Assembly: GCA_035610835.1 (NCBI GenBank)
Contig: CM069442.1
Span: 31,201,798 to 31,265,797, forward strand
Source: Ophiura sarsii
Taxonomy: Eukaryota > Echinodermata > Ophiuroidea > Amphilepidida > Ophiuridae
Length of the DNA: 64,000 nt
Reading direction: 5' to 3'
In this document: positions 1-11,256 of the stretch, piece after piece
How positions within the stretch are numbered: the first letter of the stretch is position 1
Layout of the letters: every line of letters starts with the position of its first letter
The notes under the pieces: generated by a model
Told to the model about the DNA's origin: nothing
The model's input: the letters and a program-made list of their open reading frames with translations, nothing else
The model's database searches: none
Position numbers and translations under genes: made by a program

Positions 1-8
1 AATATTAC

Positions 9-648
9 TTAAGGGGGGACTTAAGGAAGTTTTTTGTTGAATTTTGTGAGTGCTGTAATGTTTGAACTATGACTCAAATGTATATAAAAGTATACCTTTT
101 TGGAAAGGAAATGGATCAGAGAATCTAAATTTGGCATCAATTTTGACCAACATATTTGATTTTTTGAGAAAATAACAAAAAAACATCACTTTTTTGACCC
201 ATTTTTTTTTAACAAAGCTAACAAAAAATAATTTTGAGTAGGCCTTAAATATGCCCAAATCGCTTGATGATGATGTCAAGCCACTAACTTAGGGTATTTT
301 TGGAAATATTGACTAAAAAGTGCACAAAAAAAAGTTTCCATTTTTTAAAACTTTGTTGGCACTTTTTGGTCAAAATGTCAAAAAAATAATAGATTAGGTT
401 AAAAAAGAAATAAACATCAAGCGATTTGGGTATTTTTTACGCAAAATTATATTTGTTAGCTTTGTTCAAAAAAAATTGGGTCAACAAATCAACATTTTTT
501 GTCAAAATTGATGCCCAATTTGGATTCTTTGATCAATTTTCTTTCCAAAAATGTATACTTTTATATGCGTTTGATCAAAAGTTCAATAATTACAGCACTC
601 ACAAAATTCAAAAAATCAAATCAAAAACTTCCTTGAGTCCCCCCTTAA
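9..648. mobile_element. Foldback TTAA element (piggyBac/Kolobok-type MITE)
   Basis: Almost the whole segment is one imperfect inverted repeat centred near 328. Its ends are TTAA followed by GGGGGGACTTAAGGAAG, mirrored by CTTCCTTGAGTCCCCCC and TTAA. The arms share blocks such as the 'tatataaaagtatac' motif (left about 80, right about 550) and the 'gaccaaaaagtgc' core near the centre. TTAA target duplications are typical of piggyBac- and Kolobok-type transposition. No transposase is encoded, and the short open frames inside are by-products of the arms. A related sequence lies at 58574-59168. Confidence 0.75.
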
Positions 649-650
649 GT

Positions 651-1120
651 GCCTATCGTAAAAGTCTTACGTACTAGTAACTTATAGTTTGGCAGTGCAG
701 CCTTAAAACTCTCAAGGTTGAGTGAATTTACAAATACCCAAGACCCTGACAAACCACTAAGACACATTTTAGCTGATTACGTTTTATAGTACACACTAGA
801 ATTATTGGAACGTCATTTTGTCGAAAATTGAAATATAGTTGTCATGTCACACATCTTCAAATATAGAGTTTTACTCACGGCATACTCACAGTACTGATAT
901 ATTAACGTGTATTGAAACGGAAGATCGTTTTACCGACGCTCCCAGGCTATTTATCGATTTTTTTCTAGATCACATCCCAGCTCTTACCAACGTATTTACC
1001 TTTCACGGTGTTATACGTCATGTCTGCTAGTATCTAACCCTCCAGGGAATTGCTTAACATACCATGAATCATCGTCATTAGTTAAAGGTTCTCAATATAA
1101 TCAGGGCCAGGTAGTACAAT
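651..1120. other. Non-coding stretch, nothing recognised
   Basis: AT-rich sequence between two foldback elements. A 63-codon open frame at 839-1030 has no recognisable similarity. I see no repeat or RNA gene. Confidence 0.4.
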
Positions 1121-1238
1121 GGGCTATTCCATATGAACTCCACACCCCCACCCTACCCCATGGCACTCCATGTGGGGAAGATCAAGGCAATGACTTCCAT
1201 AGGGAGTTTATGGATTTCAAAAGGAATAGGCCTAGCCC
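1121..1238. mobile_element. Small foldback MITE
   Basis: The ends GGGCTATTCCATATGAA and TTCAAAAGGAATAGGCC are imperfect reverse complements. The middle holds a second inverted pair around 'actccacacccc / ccatgtgggg'. It is flanked by AAT on both sides, a possible short target duplication. I recall similar 'attccat..gaa..tccacaccc' elements from invertebrate genomes but cannot name the family. Confidence 0.5.
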
Positions 1239-1690
1239 AATAGTGTAACATGATCAGATAAACAGTCTCTTAATTGATCCCCAACCCAAAAGAAATCCTT
1301 CATAACCATGGTAATGACCCATTTTACAAAATATGTAGTTTCTAATATTAATTTGCTTTCCTACGTATTCACTCAATTCCAAAAGTGGATAGATTTGTAT
1401 TGAGTCGTTTTGCAAATATACGAATTTTATAATAACGCAATACCTTTAGTTTTCCAAATTGTTTCTAGGTCAATTTTAAAAGGTACCTCATTATGTAGGT
1501 GTTTTTTTAGACATGTTACAAATGTAGAGGTTTTATTTTGTATTGAATAAGATTGTACATTTCACAGTGAATTTTAGTACAATTTTAAACACAAAACTTT
1601 CAAATCATTGAATGTATCTGTAACCACGTCTCAAGACAGCAGCAGACCAGCGATATATTGATTCGAACTTCTGGGCAGCACATACCTCAT
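1239..1690. other. Non-coding stretch, nothing recognised
   Basis: AT-rich, with no coding frame of note and no clear repeat. Confidence 0.35.
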
Positions 1691-2040
1691 TGTCAATGTC
1701 AATTGCACTCCCTGGATATTTTACTTGCCCCTTAATTGCTGCTATTAAACAGTTTACTCTCGGGCAATATATGCCAATCTTTAGATATCTTAACGGGTAC
1801 TTTAACTTTACTTGGCCATTGACATTTAAGATTAACTTGCGGTACTTGCATGATCAACTCTCAATGTCATTGGCACTCCCCGGATATTTCCCTTGCCCTT
1901 GAATTGTTGCAACTAAATAGTTTACTCGAGGGTAATGGGTGTCAATCTTTACATGCATCAAGTATTCCACCTGCAATATGTAATAACGAATTAATATTTC
2001 ATCGTGGTTTAATAGTAAAATCAATGTTTGATTGATTTGG
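1690..2040. repeat. Dispersed repeat module M1, copy 1
   Basis: Contains 'cactccccggatatttccc' followed by a segment about 150 bp long that recurs at 7722-7905 and 14452-14640. The first part is also repeated locally: 'cactccctggatatttt' near 1708 and 'cactccccggatatttc' near 1875. The open frames are short and not conserved between copies, so this is read as non-coding. Confidence 0.65.
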
Positions 2041-2780
2041 AGAGCTTGTTTTATATACATGATTTCATCACTATGCAGCTGACGACTATATAATGCGTCA
2101 TGCCAACTGCTTATAAGGTGAGCGGGAAACACAGAACCCGCGATGAACATTATCTTGGATTTGAGATAATTTGATTTGATTGAGTACATGAAGGGTGTAG
2201 TTTACGATGGAGACATTGCACAATATGACAAAGGTGCGATGTATTCAATAGAGGACTGGTGATCCCACACGTAACACATATTTTTTAAATAAGCGAATAC
2301 TGAAATTTAACTTTGGACGAATTTTGTCAAAAGCATTACCACGGCGATGATAATTAAAACAGTAAAATATAAACAATACAATGTAAGCCTACACAACCGC
2401 AGTTTATTCCCATTGTATACAAGGACCTCTTCTCAGAAATATGACAACGCATTGACAATCGATATAATCAAGAGGTGGCCATAACATTGCCAACATAAAC
2501 TTCCTTATCGGAAAGGCCGTCCCATATAGTCTAGTTTAGGATCCAATAACCGATATAAAGGATACGTAGGCCTTTTGTTAAGATTAAAGTGTCTGGTTTG
2601 ATATGTTATAAAGGTATTTGCAGAAGAAAAGGGAAACTAAGATACAAGTACAGAGGTTCATTAAGATTCATTATGAAAGAAATGGTAGAATATACACCAA
2701 CTCTCGCTTCAGGGTTTGTAAAACGCTCGCTATTTTGAATTTAGTCCAAATATTTTGATGGCAAAACGACCTCTAAATGA

Positions 2781-3425
2781 AATTCCGAGGTAACTAAGAA
2801 GTATGTTCTCTCTATTCACCATATTTACTTAGGACAGCGTGCTCCCTTACACAGAAGAGGAATAATGTTTCGGTGTTTCAATAATTTGACCTTAGAGAAT
2901 AATCAAATGATTGTGGTTCCATTACATCGCTTCGACACACCAAGGCCTGCCATGGCCATAAACTGACGTCGAATGTTTTCTTTCCGAATTCCGAGGTAAA
3001 GAAGAATTTCCTTCTTAAAATCCTGTGCCCTATTCACCATATTCACTTAGGACAAGTGTGCTCCCTGAATTACAGAAAGAGGACAAATGTTTCGGTGTTT
3101 CTATGGTTTGCCCATAGAAAATTAAGAAATGATTTGTGGTCCCATTGCAACGCTTCGACACACTAAGGCCTGCCATGGCCATTAACTGACGTCGAATGTT
3201 TTTTTTCTGAATTCCAAAGTAACTAAGAAGAATTTCGTATCTCTAAAAATCCTGTGTTCTTTTCATCATATTCACTTAAGCGTGCTCCCTTAATTACTGA
3301 AGAGGAAAAATGTTTCGGTATTTTTATAATTTGACCATAGAGAAACAAACATGATTTGTGGTTCCATTACAACGCTTTGATACACCAAGGACTGCCAATG
3401 CCATGGTTTCGAACGTTTTCCTTTG
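2781..3425. repeat. Three tandem copies of a ~206-223 bp unit
   Basis: Units start at about 2781, 2987 and 3210 with 'aattccgaggtaa' or its variant. Each carries the blocks 'ttcaccatattcacttagg', 'aatgtttcggtgttt', 'gtggttccattacaacgc' and ends near 'gacgtcgaatgttttc'. The units differ by small indels. Diverged relatives of the unit's tail occur at 8640-8710, 16735-16800 and 21220-21280. Confidence 0.8.
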
Positions 3426-4082
3426 GCCGAAAATCTGTCGAAACCCTTTTTTCACAAATGTTTAACAGGTCCGGCCGCCCATAAAACAGGTTGTTTATTT
3501 CGTCCCTTAATGTAGTATTGATATGAAATACATATGTCGTGGACCAAAGCTGTGTGTGTATTAAACATTACCCTGAAGATTACACAAACGTAAAATACCG
3601 CAGCACCATACGCAGAGAAATATATGCCTTAAATGATAATACACGGAGTATTATTGGTTTGGACAAATAATCTGCAGCGATTTCTGTTTATCATACCTCT
3701 TCAACACGTAGTAAAACTAATCCGTTGAGTTAAGGGGTTATTACGCAAACTTCGACTTTTACTTTTAAGTGCCCCTAAAGCTGCATTCAATTCAATATCA
3801 ACCATACTACTTTTCGAAAGTATGCCGTGTTTGTAAGTGGTTGATTTTTATACCTTTGGGAAGCCTTTATTCAAAAGAGGACCATACTTGATTCATAAAT
3901 AGGAAACTTAGCAAGAAACCAATTTTACACTTTGGGAATACCATGGCAGGTAATAGAGAAGGAGGCTAATCGCGACACTACTCAAACGAGATATGTTTGT
4001 AGCCGCCTATTCATTGCTAGGCTTATCGTAATTCACTTGTTTACGTCGTAAGAATAACCCTCCTTCCCAGACAACATACATA

Positions 4083-4600
4083 TATTGGCACAATATTGGC
4101 CCAATATTGGCAATATTGGCATTGGCATTATCTTGTTGACCAATATTGGGCCAATATTGGTTCCCCATTGGCAATATTGGCATTGGCATTTTATTGGTCA
4201 CCAATATTGGACCAATATTGGCTTTACATTGGCGCTCGTTAATTGGCATCATGTTGGCTACAAATATTGGACCAATATTGGTGACCAATTGAGTGCCAAT
4301 GCCATTGGCACTCTCTTGGTCACCAATATTGGACCAATATTGGTTTTACATTGGCACTTTTCAATTGGCATCATGTTGGCAACCAATATTGGACCAATAT
4401 TGGTTTTACATTGGCGCTCTTCAATTGTCATCATGTTGGCAACCAATATTTGACCAATATTGGTGACCAAGTGAGTGCCAATATTGGCACGGTTGGTACT
4501 CTCTTGGTCACCAATATTGGACCAATATTGGTTTTACATTGGCGCTCTTCAATTGGCATCATGTTGGCAACCAATATTGGTCCAATAATGGGCGCAATAT
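4083..4600. repeat. Left CCAATATTGG array, ~60-bp units
   Basis: The perfect 10-bp palindrome CCAATATTGG recurs many times, often as pairs sharing 'ggaccaatattgg'. The higher-order unit of about 60 bp includes 'ggttttacattggcgctc' and 'caattggcatcatgttgg'. Confidence 0.85.
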
Positions 4601-4680
4601 ACCAGGGGCGGGAAATAACACCATTGAGTTGATATTCAAATTATGACGTGGTCTAAAAAAGGCGGCCGCTGTTAAGAGTT

Positions 4681-4708
4681 ATCGCTTCCCGGCCTTTTGG
4701 CTAGGATC
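4681..4708 (+). ncRNA. U2 snRNA 5'-end fragment (pseudogene or SINE head)
   Basis: The 28 bases beginning ATCGCTTCCCGGCCTTTTG match the highly conserved 5' end of U2 snRNA with two differences by my recollection of the U2 sequence. The similarity stops after GATC; the branch-site-pairing region and Sm site do not follow. It is therefore a retroposed or captured fragment, not a functional U2 gene. It sits between the two palindrome arrays of the nested element. Confidence 0.65.
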
Positions 4709-4814
4709 TTGTGCCTTGTCCTGTCCCTTGAAGATTTGTTCCCTTGTCCTAGGCTTGCCCTTGGCCAAATTGGTCCTGGCCACCTGGCTTCCTACCTAAC
4801 ATTTCTCCAAGATC

Positions 4815-5265
4815 GCCCAATATTGGCCCAATATTGGCCCTCATTGGCGAGTGCCAATATTGGGCCAAGCTTGGGCCAATGGCCAAATAATATTATGCCA
4901 ATATTGTAAGCCAATATTGGGCCAATGAAAAATCAATATTGGGCCAATATTGTTATGTTATATTGGCCCAGTATTGGCCCAATATTGGCACTAATTGGCG
5001 AGTTCCAATATTGGCCCAGTATTGGCCCAATATTGGCACTCATTGGCGAGTTCCAATATTGGCCCAGTATTGGCCCAATATTGGCACTCATTGGCAAATG
5101 CCAATATTGGCCCAGTATTGGCCCAATATTGGCACTCATTGGCGAGTGCCAATATTGGGCCAAGCTTGGGCCAATGGCCAAATAATATTATGCCAATATT
5201 GTAAGCCAATATTGGGCCAATGAAAAATCAATATTGGGCCAATATTGGGCCAATATTGTTATGTT
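4815..5265. repeat. Right palindrome array, 48-bp units plus long direct repeat
   Basis: Four 48-bp units start at 4965, 5013, 5061 and 5109 with 'ggcccagtattggcccaa'. They are flanked by a nearly identical direct repeat of more than 100 bp (about 4841-4962 and 5137-5266, offset 296) containing 'ccaagcttgggccaatgg'. High identity suggests recent unequal exchange or amplification. Confidence 0.85.
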
Positions 5266-6206
5266 ATCTGGGTTGAAGTGGCCTTTGAAGACTATTGTTT
5301 AGCCGCGATCGACCTCCATGCTCGAGCGGTTTTTATGCCACTTGTTTATCATGTCTATAGAGGCCTTCCACGTGCTTCGGTCGGCTTTACAGAAAGGAAT
5401 CAACCACGCGCAATAATGGCGTAATGCATACAATCCATTCAGTTTATTCTTTGAATATACGCGGGTTTTTTTAAAGTGATTTTAACTCGCATGGATACAA
5501 TGGGATTTTTAGCTTCTTATAGTTTTGGTGAACAAAGTTCAGTAGTCTGCCTCGATTCTGCTGTATGCATCAGAAATGTAGCAATATTTGATTCAATATT
5601 ACATTTTTCGGTCAACGGCGGTCACGATCATATCATCATAAATTGGTACGATATACGAATAAGTTTATTTCGAACTATGTCTGAATTACAGGAAATTGCA
5701 GGAAATACATGAAAATGACCAAATTGTCGGACTCATTTCTTAAGAATTCACAGTTTTGGAGCCAAATTTCCCTAAACAGAATGACGTATTCAATAATTCG
5801 TAATTTTCCGAATATACCGCCGATTTCGGTAGAAGTTTTGCTGAAATGTTCGTTTCCCTGAGATCTCTTTCTGTGGTGTAAAATATTATCACGCATGCTT
5901 ACGAGGGACCAAACATCCATTGTCTGAATTAAGAAAATATATGTTATGCCCCTCGTACGCATGCGTGATAAAAGTTTACAAATAAAATCTAGAAACACTT
6001 TTAGTGTGATACGTACACGGGACGTCAAAACCACTCGAGTGTGGAGGTTGATCGCGGCTATACACATGTCTTGAAAGGCCGATTCAAGGAGGATTATTCT
6101 TACGATACACAATAGGGTGATAATTGATCATGAAAGAAGGGAATAGGATTAGAAATAGGGCTAATCTGCGATTCAGCTCCTCCTCTATTACCTGCCATGG
6201 GAATAC

Positions 6207-6691
6207 GGACCCCTCTGAGCATGATGGTGTGGCATGCCTGTCATCTATGTAATTGTCTTAAATTACCCACAGTATCTGAGACTGACCAATACGTTTAGCA
6301 CTGTCAGGTCTTAGAAATCATTGCAGGACCTCTCTGGAAATATAATACTCGACATCCTATTGAAGCAGAAAGCCTGTCCGCATTTAAATGTTATTCACGA
6401 CGAACCGACTTCATCGCATGAAATATGCAACCGATTAAAAGCAGTATCTATGCGTTATACAATACATTATTACAATACATACTACAAATTGTAACATGAC
6501 CAATGGCGCTACTAACTGTTCTTCCTATCACAATGAGAATACAAACCTTGAAAAAACAGAATAAACCGGGATCGGGAGCTCGGTATCGGTTTACAGATTT
6601 AATTTGCTAAACACCTGAAATACCGGGAGGCCACTTTGTCGGAAAAAGTGTCCTTGGATGCTAATCGAGCTTAGATGTCTCGACAGTTACT
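6207..6691. other. Non-coding stretch, nothing recognised
   Basis: No coding frame or clear repeat seen. Confidence 0.35.
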
Positions 6692-7616
6692 TTAAGGGGA
6701 TGCTGAAGTGCTGGAAGTGATTTTCTAAAGTACTGATCATATGGTATTCATATTTGGTGGGTTAATGTACCTTGATGAAACTTTTTAATTTTTACGAAAA
6801 AAAAGGTCATTTTTTGTACGGTTGCTATGGCAACGGCGGCCATTTTGTTTTTTTATGGGTTAGTTTGCGCGCAGTTTTTTTCAGTAACGGTTAGTCTGAT
6901 TGTAACCATATTTGGTAAATAAGTTGATAATAGGTTTATCTAGAATTATTTAGAGTGAATTTTGGTTTGAAGTTCATATTGGCGTGATATGGTCTCGTAA
7001 AATCATCATTTTTGGGGAAAAATGCAAAATTGACTCATTTCCATGGTTAAATTTTTTCTTCTCAAAATTCGCTCTGAGTAATTCAAGACGCACATGTCAG
7101 GGACATACCTACTAAATCTTACTGTAACCAGACTTAGCGTTACTGAAAAAAGCTTCGCGCAAGGTTTAAAATGACGCGAAACGACATCTTGCTTAAAACA
7201 GCATTTTAAGTCTAGAAACACTAATTATGCAAATTAGCGGTCAAATATGTAAATTTTATCGCAACATTTGGTTAAACTATTTACAATTATCAATCATTTA
7301 ATCAAAGAAACTACATTCTGTTATATAACAGGGTTAATAATCAATTTAACTACAAATTCTTTTTAATTTGTCTCATAAAAACAATAAAATACATAAGAAA
7401 TTGTGCGCATGTATTAAGATAGGAAAATATACGAGTTGTGTCAATTTTGCATTGTCCAGTTACGTTCTACAAACCATAACTTCAGAACCGATTGTGCGAT
7501 TTCTTTCAAATAAAAAGCAAGTTGAAGCTGAAATTCCAAAGAAAGTAGAACTGAGAAAATCCAAAAATGGTCAAAATTACTTAATTTAACCATTTACCAC
7601 TTCAGCATCCCCTTAA
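6692..7616. mobile_element. TTAA element with GGGGATGCTGAAGTG ends
   Basis: TTAA-GGGGATGCTGAAGTG at the left is mirrored exactly by CACTTCAGCATCCCC-TTAA at the right. Further in, 'cagtaacggttagtctg' (about 6883) is matched in reverse complement by 'cagacttagcgttactg' (about 7131), so the arms are partly palindromic. No transposase frame is visible; the 71- and 73-codon frames are unrecognised. The TTAA target site fits piggyBac/Kolobok-type mobilisation. Confidence 0.8.
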
Positions 7617-7721
7617 CATTGTCTCAATATTTGACATTAATCATGTTGATACTCTAGCAAAGTAACGAACGTACTGTAAAGCGTACTTAGAGTAGATTTC
7701 TCGGCAATACTTGCTTTATCA

Positions 7722-7905
7722 ACTTGCAATGTCATTTAGCACTCCCGGATATTTCTCTTGTCCTTGATTTTTTGTAAATAAATAGCTTTATCGATGGCAA
7801 TGGATATCAACCTTTATATGCATCAAGTTTTCCATCTGCGGTCTGTTATAACTATTTAATATTTCATCATGGTTAGATAATAAAATCAATGTTTGATCAT
7901 ATGCA
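7722..7905. repeat. Dispersed repeat module M1, copy 2
   Basis: Diverged copy of the module at 1850-2035 and 14452-14640, sharing 'cactcccggatatttct', 'tgcatcaagttttccatctg' and 'aaatcaatgtttgatc' in the same order. Confidence 0.6.
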
Positions 7906-8264
7906 AGAGCATGTTTATGCAATTCTTTTATAACTATACAGTTGACGACCATCATATTAGAGATTGATTCTCAGCTCGACTGGTTAAATGTGCAGTCGTG
8001 CCAAAATATTAGGAATTTGTGGTGGTTTTGTTATCATGGAGACTTCGGTGCAGGAGTCCGATTAAATAAAACTATTCAAAGAGCGTGTGTCTTGTACACC
8101 ATACCTTAATAATAAAGGCACGTAAAATGTGTGAATGGTACAGCTTTAATCCAGTCAAACATTGTTCCGAGGTACAAAATCACACCAAAAACAAACACCC
8201 TAATAACTGGTTCTAAACTGTGCTTCATTGCCCTATTCATCAATTCTTACAGAAGAGGAAAAGT

Positions 8265-8332
8265 GTTATGATGTTTCTATGTTTGGCCGTATTGGTAAAT
8301 TCTCTAAAGACAAAACATAGAAACATCATAAC
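8265..8332. repeat. Perfect 20-bp inverted repeat
   Basis: GTTATGATGTTTCTATGTTT at 8265-8284 is exactly reverse-complemented at 8313-8332, leaving a 28-nt loop. The left arm is a relative of the 'atgtttcggtgtttctatg' block of the 2781-3425 tandem repeat, so the hairpin probably arose by local inverted duplication. Confidence 0.7.
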
Positions 8333-8409
8333 AGTAGCGCCACGAAAAAGCATTACCCAAATACGCCACAGCAAGCACAGACCATCTCCTTGATATTGAA
8401 TTTAGATTA

Positions 8410-8580
8410 GAGAGTGTTCATAGATTTACAGCGCGCGATGTGCGGAAAAAGTAGGCTTTTATGCCCTATCGAAGGACCTACTTTTTTATCCACGCTTTTG
8501 GGGACTATTTCTATTCTGATCCCCGATATTTTCCAACCGCTCCACCAATGTATTTATGAACACTCCCTTAGAGCAAAATC
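8410..8580. mobile_element. Small foldback element
   Basis: 'gagtgttcatagatttaca' near 8413 is mirrored by 'atttatgaacactc' near 8555. An inner pair 'gcggaaaaagtaggc' / 'acctacttttttatccacgc' forms the stem. No target duplication is evident. Confidence 0.5.
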
Positions 8581-8599
8581 CTGAAACAAATTCGGCTAT

Positions 8600-9260
8600 T
8601 ATTATTTTCCCTAAACGTGAGACATTGTATTAATGAATTTGAAGTCACATATTTTGACGCCCTAAGGGCTGCCACTGCCATATTATGAGTGACATCGAAT
8701 GTTTTCTTTTGGATGCATCTCATGCTAAAGTAAACACTCTCATGATGTCGTACATGACGCTATACTGTCTTCATTTTACACTTGAAGATGTAACACCTTA
8801 AAATGTAGCCAAATTTAATAAACATTGCTGAGTAAAACGTATTATATCATGTAACTATACAAGTTGTCAACTATAAACATATTGACTAACGGGAATAGGT
8901 GTTAGTTTTTAGATCTACCATTACGTTCGATAATAATCCTCTATTTTATTTCAAAATCATATTCAAGATCATGATTATTATTGGGATATTGCTAATAGTT
9001 GATATTCAAGACGTGGACGGAGAAACTGGATCGCCATGTCGTTAAACGTGACATGACACACTTAGCCACTATTTCTTATTATCTAAGCATACTTTTCAGG
9101 AATAGGATAAACACTATGAAATTTAATTGATTGATAACGCTTGGGTTTCGTTGAGTTCAATGACCAGGACTAACACTCGACCAAGTCTAAATTGGTCGAT
9201 ACTCATGGGTACGACCAGAACTATTTCTTTAATGAAATTTAAATTGATTCGTTTTCAGTC
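8600..9260. repeat. Diverged paralogue of part of units A1/A2
   Basis: Blocks occur in the same order as 16720-17270 and 21210-21760: a 'ggctgccactgccatat..cgaatgttttctttt' block, 'aaagtaaacactctcatgatgtc', 'cgttcgataataatcctctatt' and 'ttcaatgaccaggactaac'. The divergence is much greater than between A1 and A2, so this is an older duplication. Confidence 0.5.
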
Positions 9261-9949
9261 CTGTCCTGGTTAACCACAGTCCACTTTGACAGTATTAGAA
9301 TATTGCGAGTTAAATCGTCACATATACTAATTTGATGCGTCATTTTCAGACAGGGACATGTCGTTATTCTAACTTCTTTTTGATATTGAAATCTATCTAT
9401 ATCTGGCATTCGACAATTATGTGATATCACTAACATCTACTGGTTTAGCACTAGTACTAGTGCCATTCCGTCATCAGTGTTGAAAGAGAGGTACACTATC
9501 ATCATACGGAAAGTAGACTTCTAATACTTCTAACACAGCTTTGGAATGCATCTTTTCTTTTTAGTTAATTATTTTCACCCGTAGATATCATAGGCATTAA
9601 TTAAACGTTTCTAGCGGTTTAGCATGTGCATAGTCAAATTGTAGCTACGTATGGAATTGTAAATATACCCCTCCCCCTGCAAATGAAAGTGTTTACTTTG
9701 TATACTCGGGCAGAAAAAGAATGTTCTTTTAACACACAACCGCATTTATAAGCTTGTAAGTTAATTTCCGAGGGTGTGACATTTTAATAATAATGTTTAA
9801 AAAGCGCATACCTGGACATCAAACTATAGTTTATTCTCTTCATTATTTGGCAAAGCATCAAATGTTCAGTATTATGACGTTCAAGATTTAGACCAGTCTG
9901 TACCAAGCAAATTAACGTTAGTAATTTTAACACATCCCATTTCCACTTC

Positions 9950-10090
9950 TTTAAAGTAGGTTTCAAGTGGATAAATAAGATCTGATTTGACGGCACTATA
10001 CAAACCCTCACCTTGTGGATAGTGTTACAGGATACTTCTAAAAGGTGAGGCTTTTCTACTTTGAGAGATTTGAAGCATCCCAGCATAGCA
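9950..10090. repeat. Dispersed repeat module M4, copy 1
   Basis: Shares 'aaataagatctgatttga', 'gtggatagtgttacagga', 'gatttgaagcatcc' and 'aatggtgcaaga' with 26745-26905, 39215-39380 and 49350-49510. In the minus strand this copy lies within a 100-codon frame, but the other copies are not open in register, so coding is unlikely. Confidence 0.6.
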
Positions 10091-11250
10091 ACATGAGTAA
10101 TGGTGCAAGACCGGCTGGGCTTTAAGAGTTGTTCGTTGAAAAAATACCAGAATAGCCACCTTTGATGTTAAGACTTAAAGCATTTGTTTTTATTGAAACT
10201 AATAAGAATAAAAGGACGCGAATATTTATTAGCAATCGTTGGCATACAAAACTCCACATTACTGTCTTAGCGAGACAAACCCGTGTTATAGCATAACATT
10301 ACGGTTCCGTTCCCTGTATATTTACACACTTTTTAACCACGGCTTCCATTCTGTATCCGTGGTTATAAATCTCGATTCTTTTCCCCAAACTCCTTGAGTT
10401 ATTGCACTTGCTGTTAGTGCCTAAGGCGCTTTGGGTACCTGCTCTAGCCGTTCGGACCTTCCGACGCAGGTTTTGACCAGGGTTTTTTGTAGCAAGGCCG
10501 TCGCACTAGTAGGGGTCATTGTCAAATTTAATCAATGCAGTTTTTGTTGATATTCGTGATTTAAAGTACAAAAATGAATACATTATATAAAAATAGCACA
10601 TTCTGTATGTATGAAATTGTGTGAATGAATAAATGGCTGTAAAGAGAAGCGATAACGTTTAATAAAACCCGTGCATGGAGGAGGGCAAATTGAGCCGGAT
10701 GGAGTAACTACATTGTATAAAGGTAGGATACCGGTTTGGATATTTTTGTATAGAGGAATAATAGTTGTTGATATATTAAACTATTATACAGCAGACAACA
10801 AAAAGTTGAAAGGTGGTAGATGAGATTTTGCTTGAACAGCCTTTCCTCTTTGCAGACTCATTTAAGGCTATTTATCTTCTTGCCTTTATAAAAACATGTT
10901 AAAACAAAATAAAGTAGAGTTTAAATTCTAATATGGTTGGCACATCTGGAAATCAGACCTATTTTAAGGAAGTTAGTATAGTTATTAAGGGCATAAACTG
11001 CCATGTATAAATAGGTTTTCGTTGGTTTGAACATTTGAAAAAAGAACCTTCATAATTTAAGGCATACTATGCGATTGGTGGTGTTTACGGACATTACTAT
11101 CAAGATCGATTTATGAGTCCAGGAATGTCTTTCCTGATAATCAAACGTCAGTATAAAGGCGAACAAAATGTTGGAAATTTTGACAAAAGATCACGCAATA
11201 TTACTTTAAACATCTTGATAATGTTGACCGTTCTATAATAATGACAAAAA
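10091..11250. other. Non-coding stretch, nothing recognised
   Basis: AT-rich. A slightly GC-richer patch at about 10420-10520 contains 'ccgttcggaccttccgac' but has no coding frame that I recognise. Confidence 0.35.
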
Positions 11251-11256
11251 ATACAT

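Larger units (their letters stand above)
4066..5272. mobile_element. Nested element carrying CCAATATTGG palindrome arrays
   Basis: The host transposon reads CCTCC-TT-GAAGTGG in its uninterrupted copy (minus strand near 23540). Here it reads CCTCCTT, then this insert, then TTGAAGTGG, so the insertion is defined with a possible TT duplication. The ends are CCCAGACAACATA and TATGTTATCTGGG, an imperfect 13-bp terminal inverted repeat. The interior has two different palindromic satellite blocks (4083-4600 and 4815-5265) separated by a short unique part with a U2 snRNA fragment. The 'protein' frames rich in N-I-G-P-I-L are translations of the satellite. Superfamily unknown. Confidence 0.75.
3942..6199 (-). 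mobile_element. DNA transposon copy (CATGGCAGG ends), interrupted by a nested element
   Basis: The ends CATGGCAGGTAATAGAG and its mirror at 6183-6199 are terminal inverted repeats. They are flanked by the exact 7-bp duplication GGAATAC (3935-3941 and 6200-6206); 8 bp is also possible. A second copy in the opposite orientation lies at 22633-23661, flanked by GGTACAT. Subterminal arms near 5272-5340 and 6035-6110 are also inverted ('gaagtggcctttgaagac' against 'gtcttgaaaggccgattc'). Without the 1207-bp insertion at 4066-5272 it is about 1050 bp, close to the 1029 bp of the other copy. The 145-codon minus-strand frame at 5675-6112 resembles nothing I know and carries changes in the other copy. 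A 7-8 bp duplication is compatible with hAT-like transposition, but the class is not proven. Confidence 0.75.

Noticed and set aside
4085..5223. Overlapping frames on both strands with N-I-G-P-I-L repeats
   Set aside because: The CCAATATTGG palindrome keeps several frames open on both strands at once; this is satellite DNA, not a repeat protein.
5675..6112. 145-codon minus-strand frame in the CATGGCAGG transposon
   Set aside because: No transposase motif is visible and the second copy (22700-23140) has indels in the same region, so I do not call it a gene.
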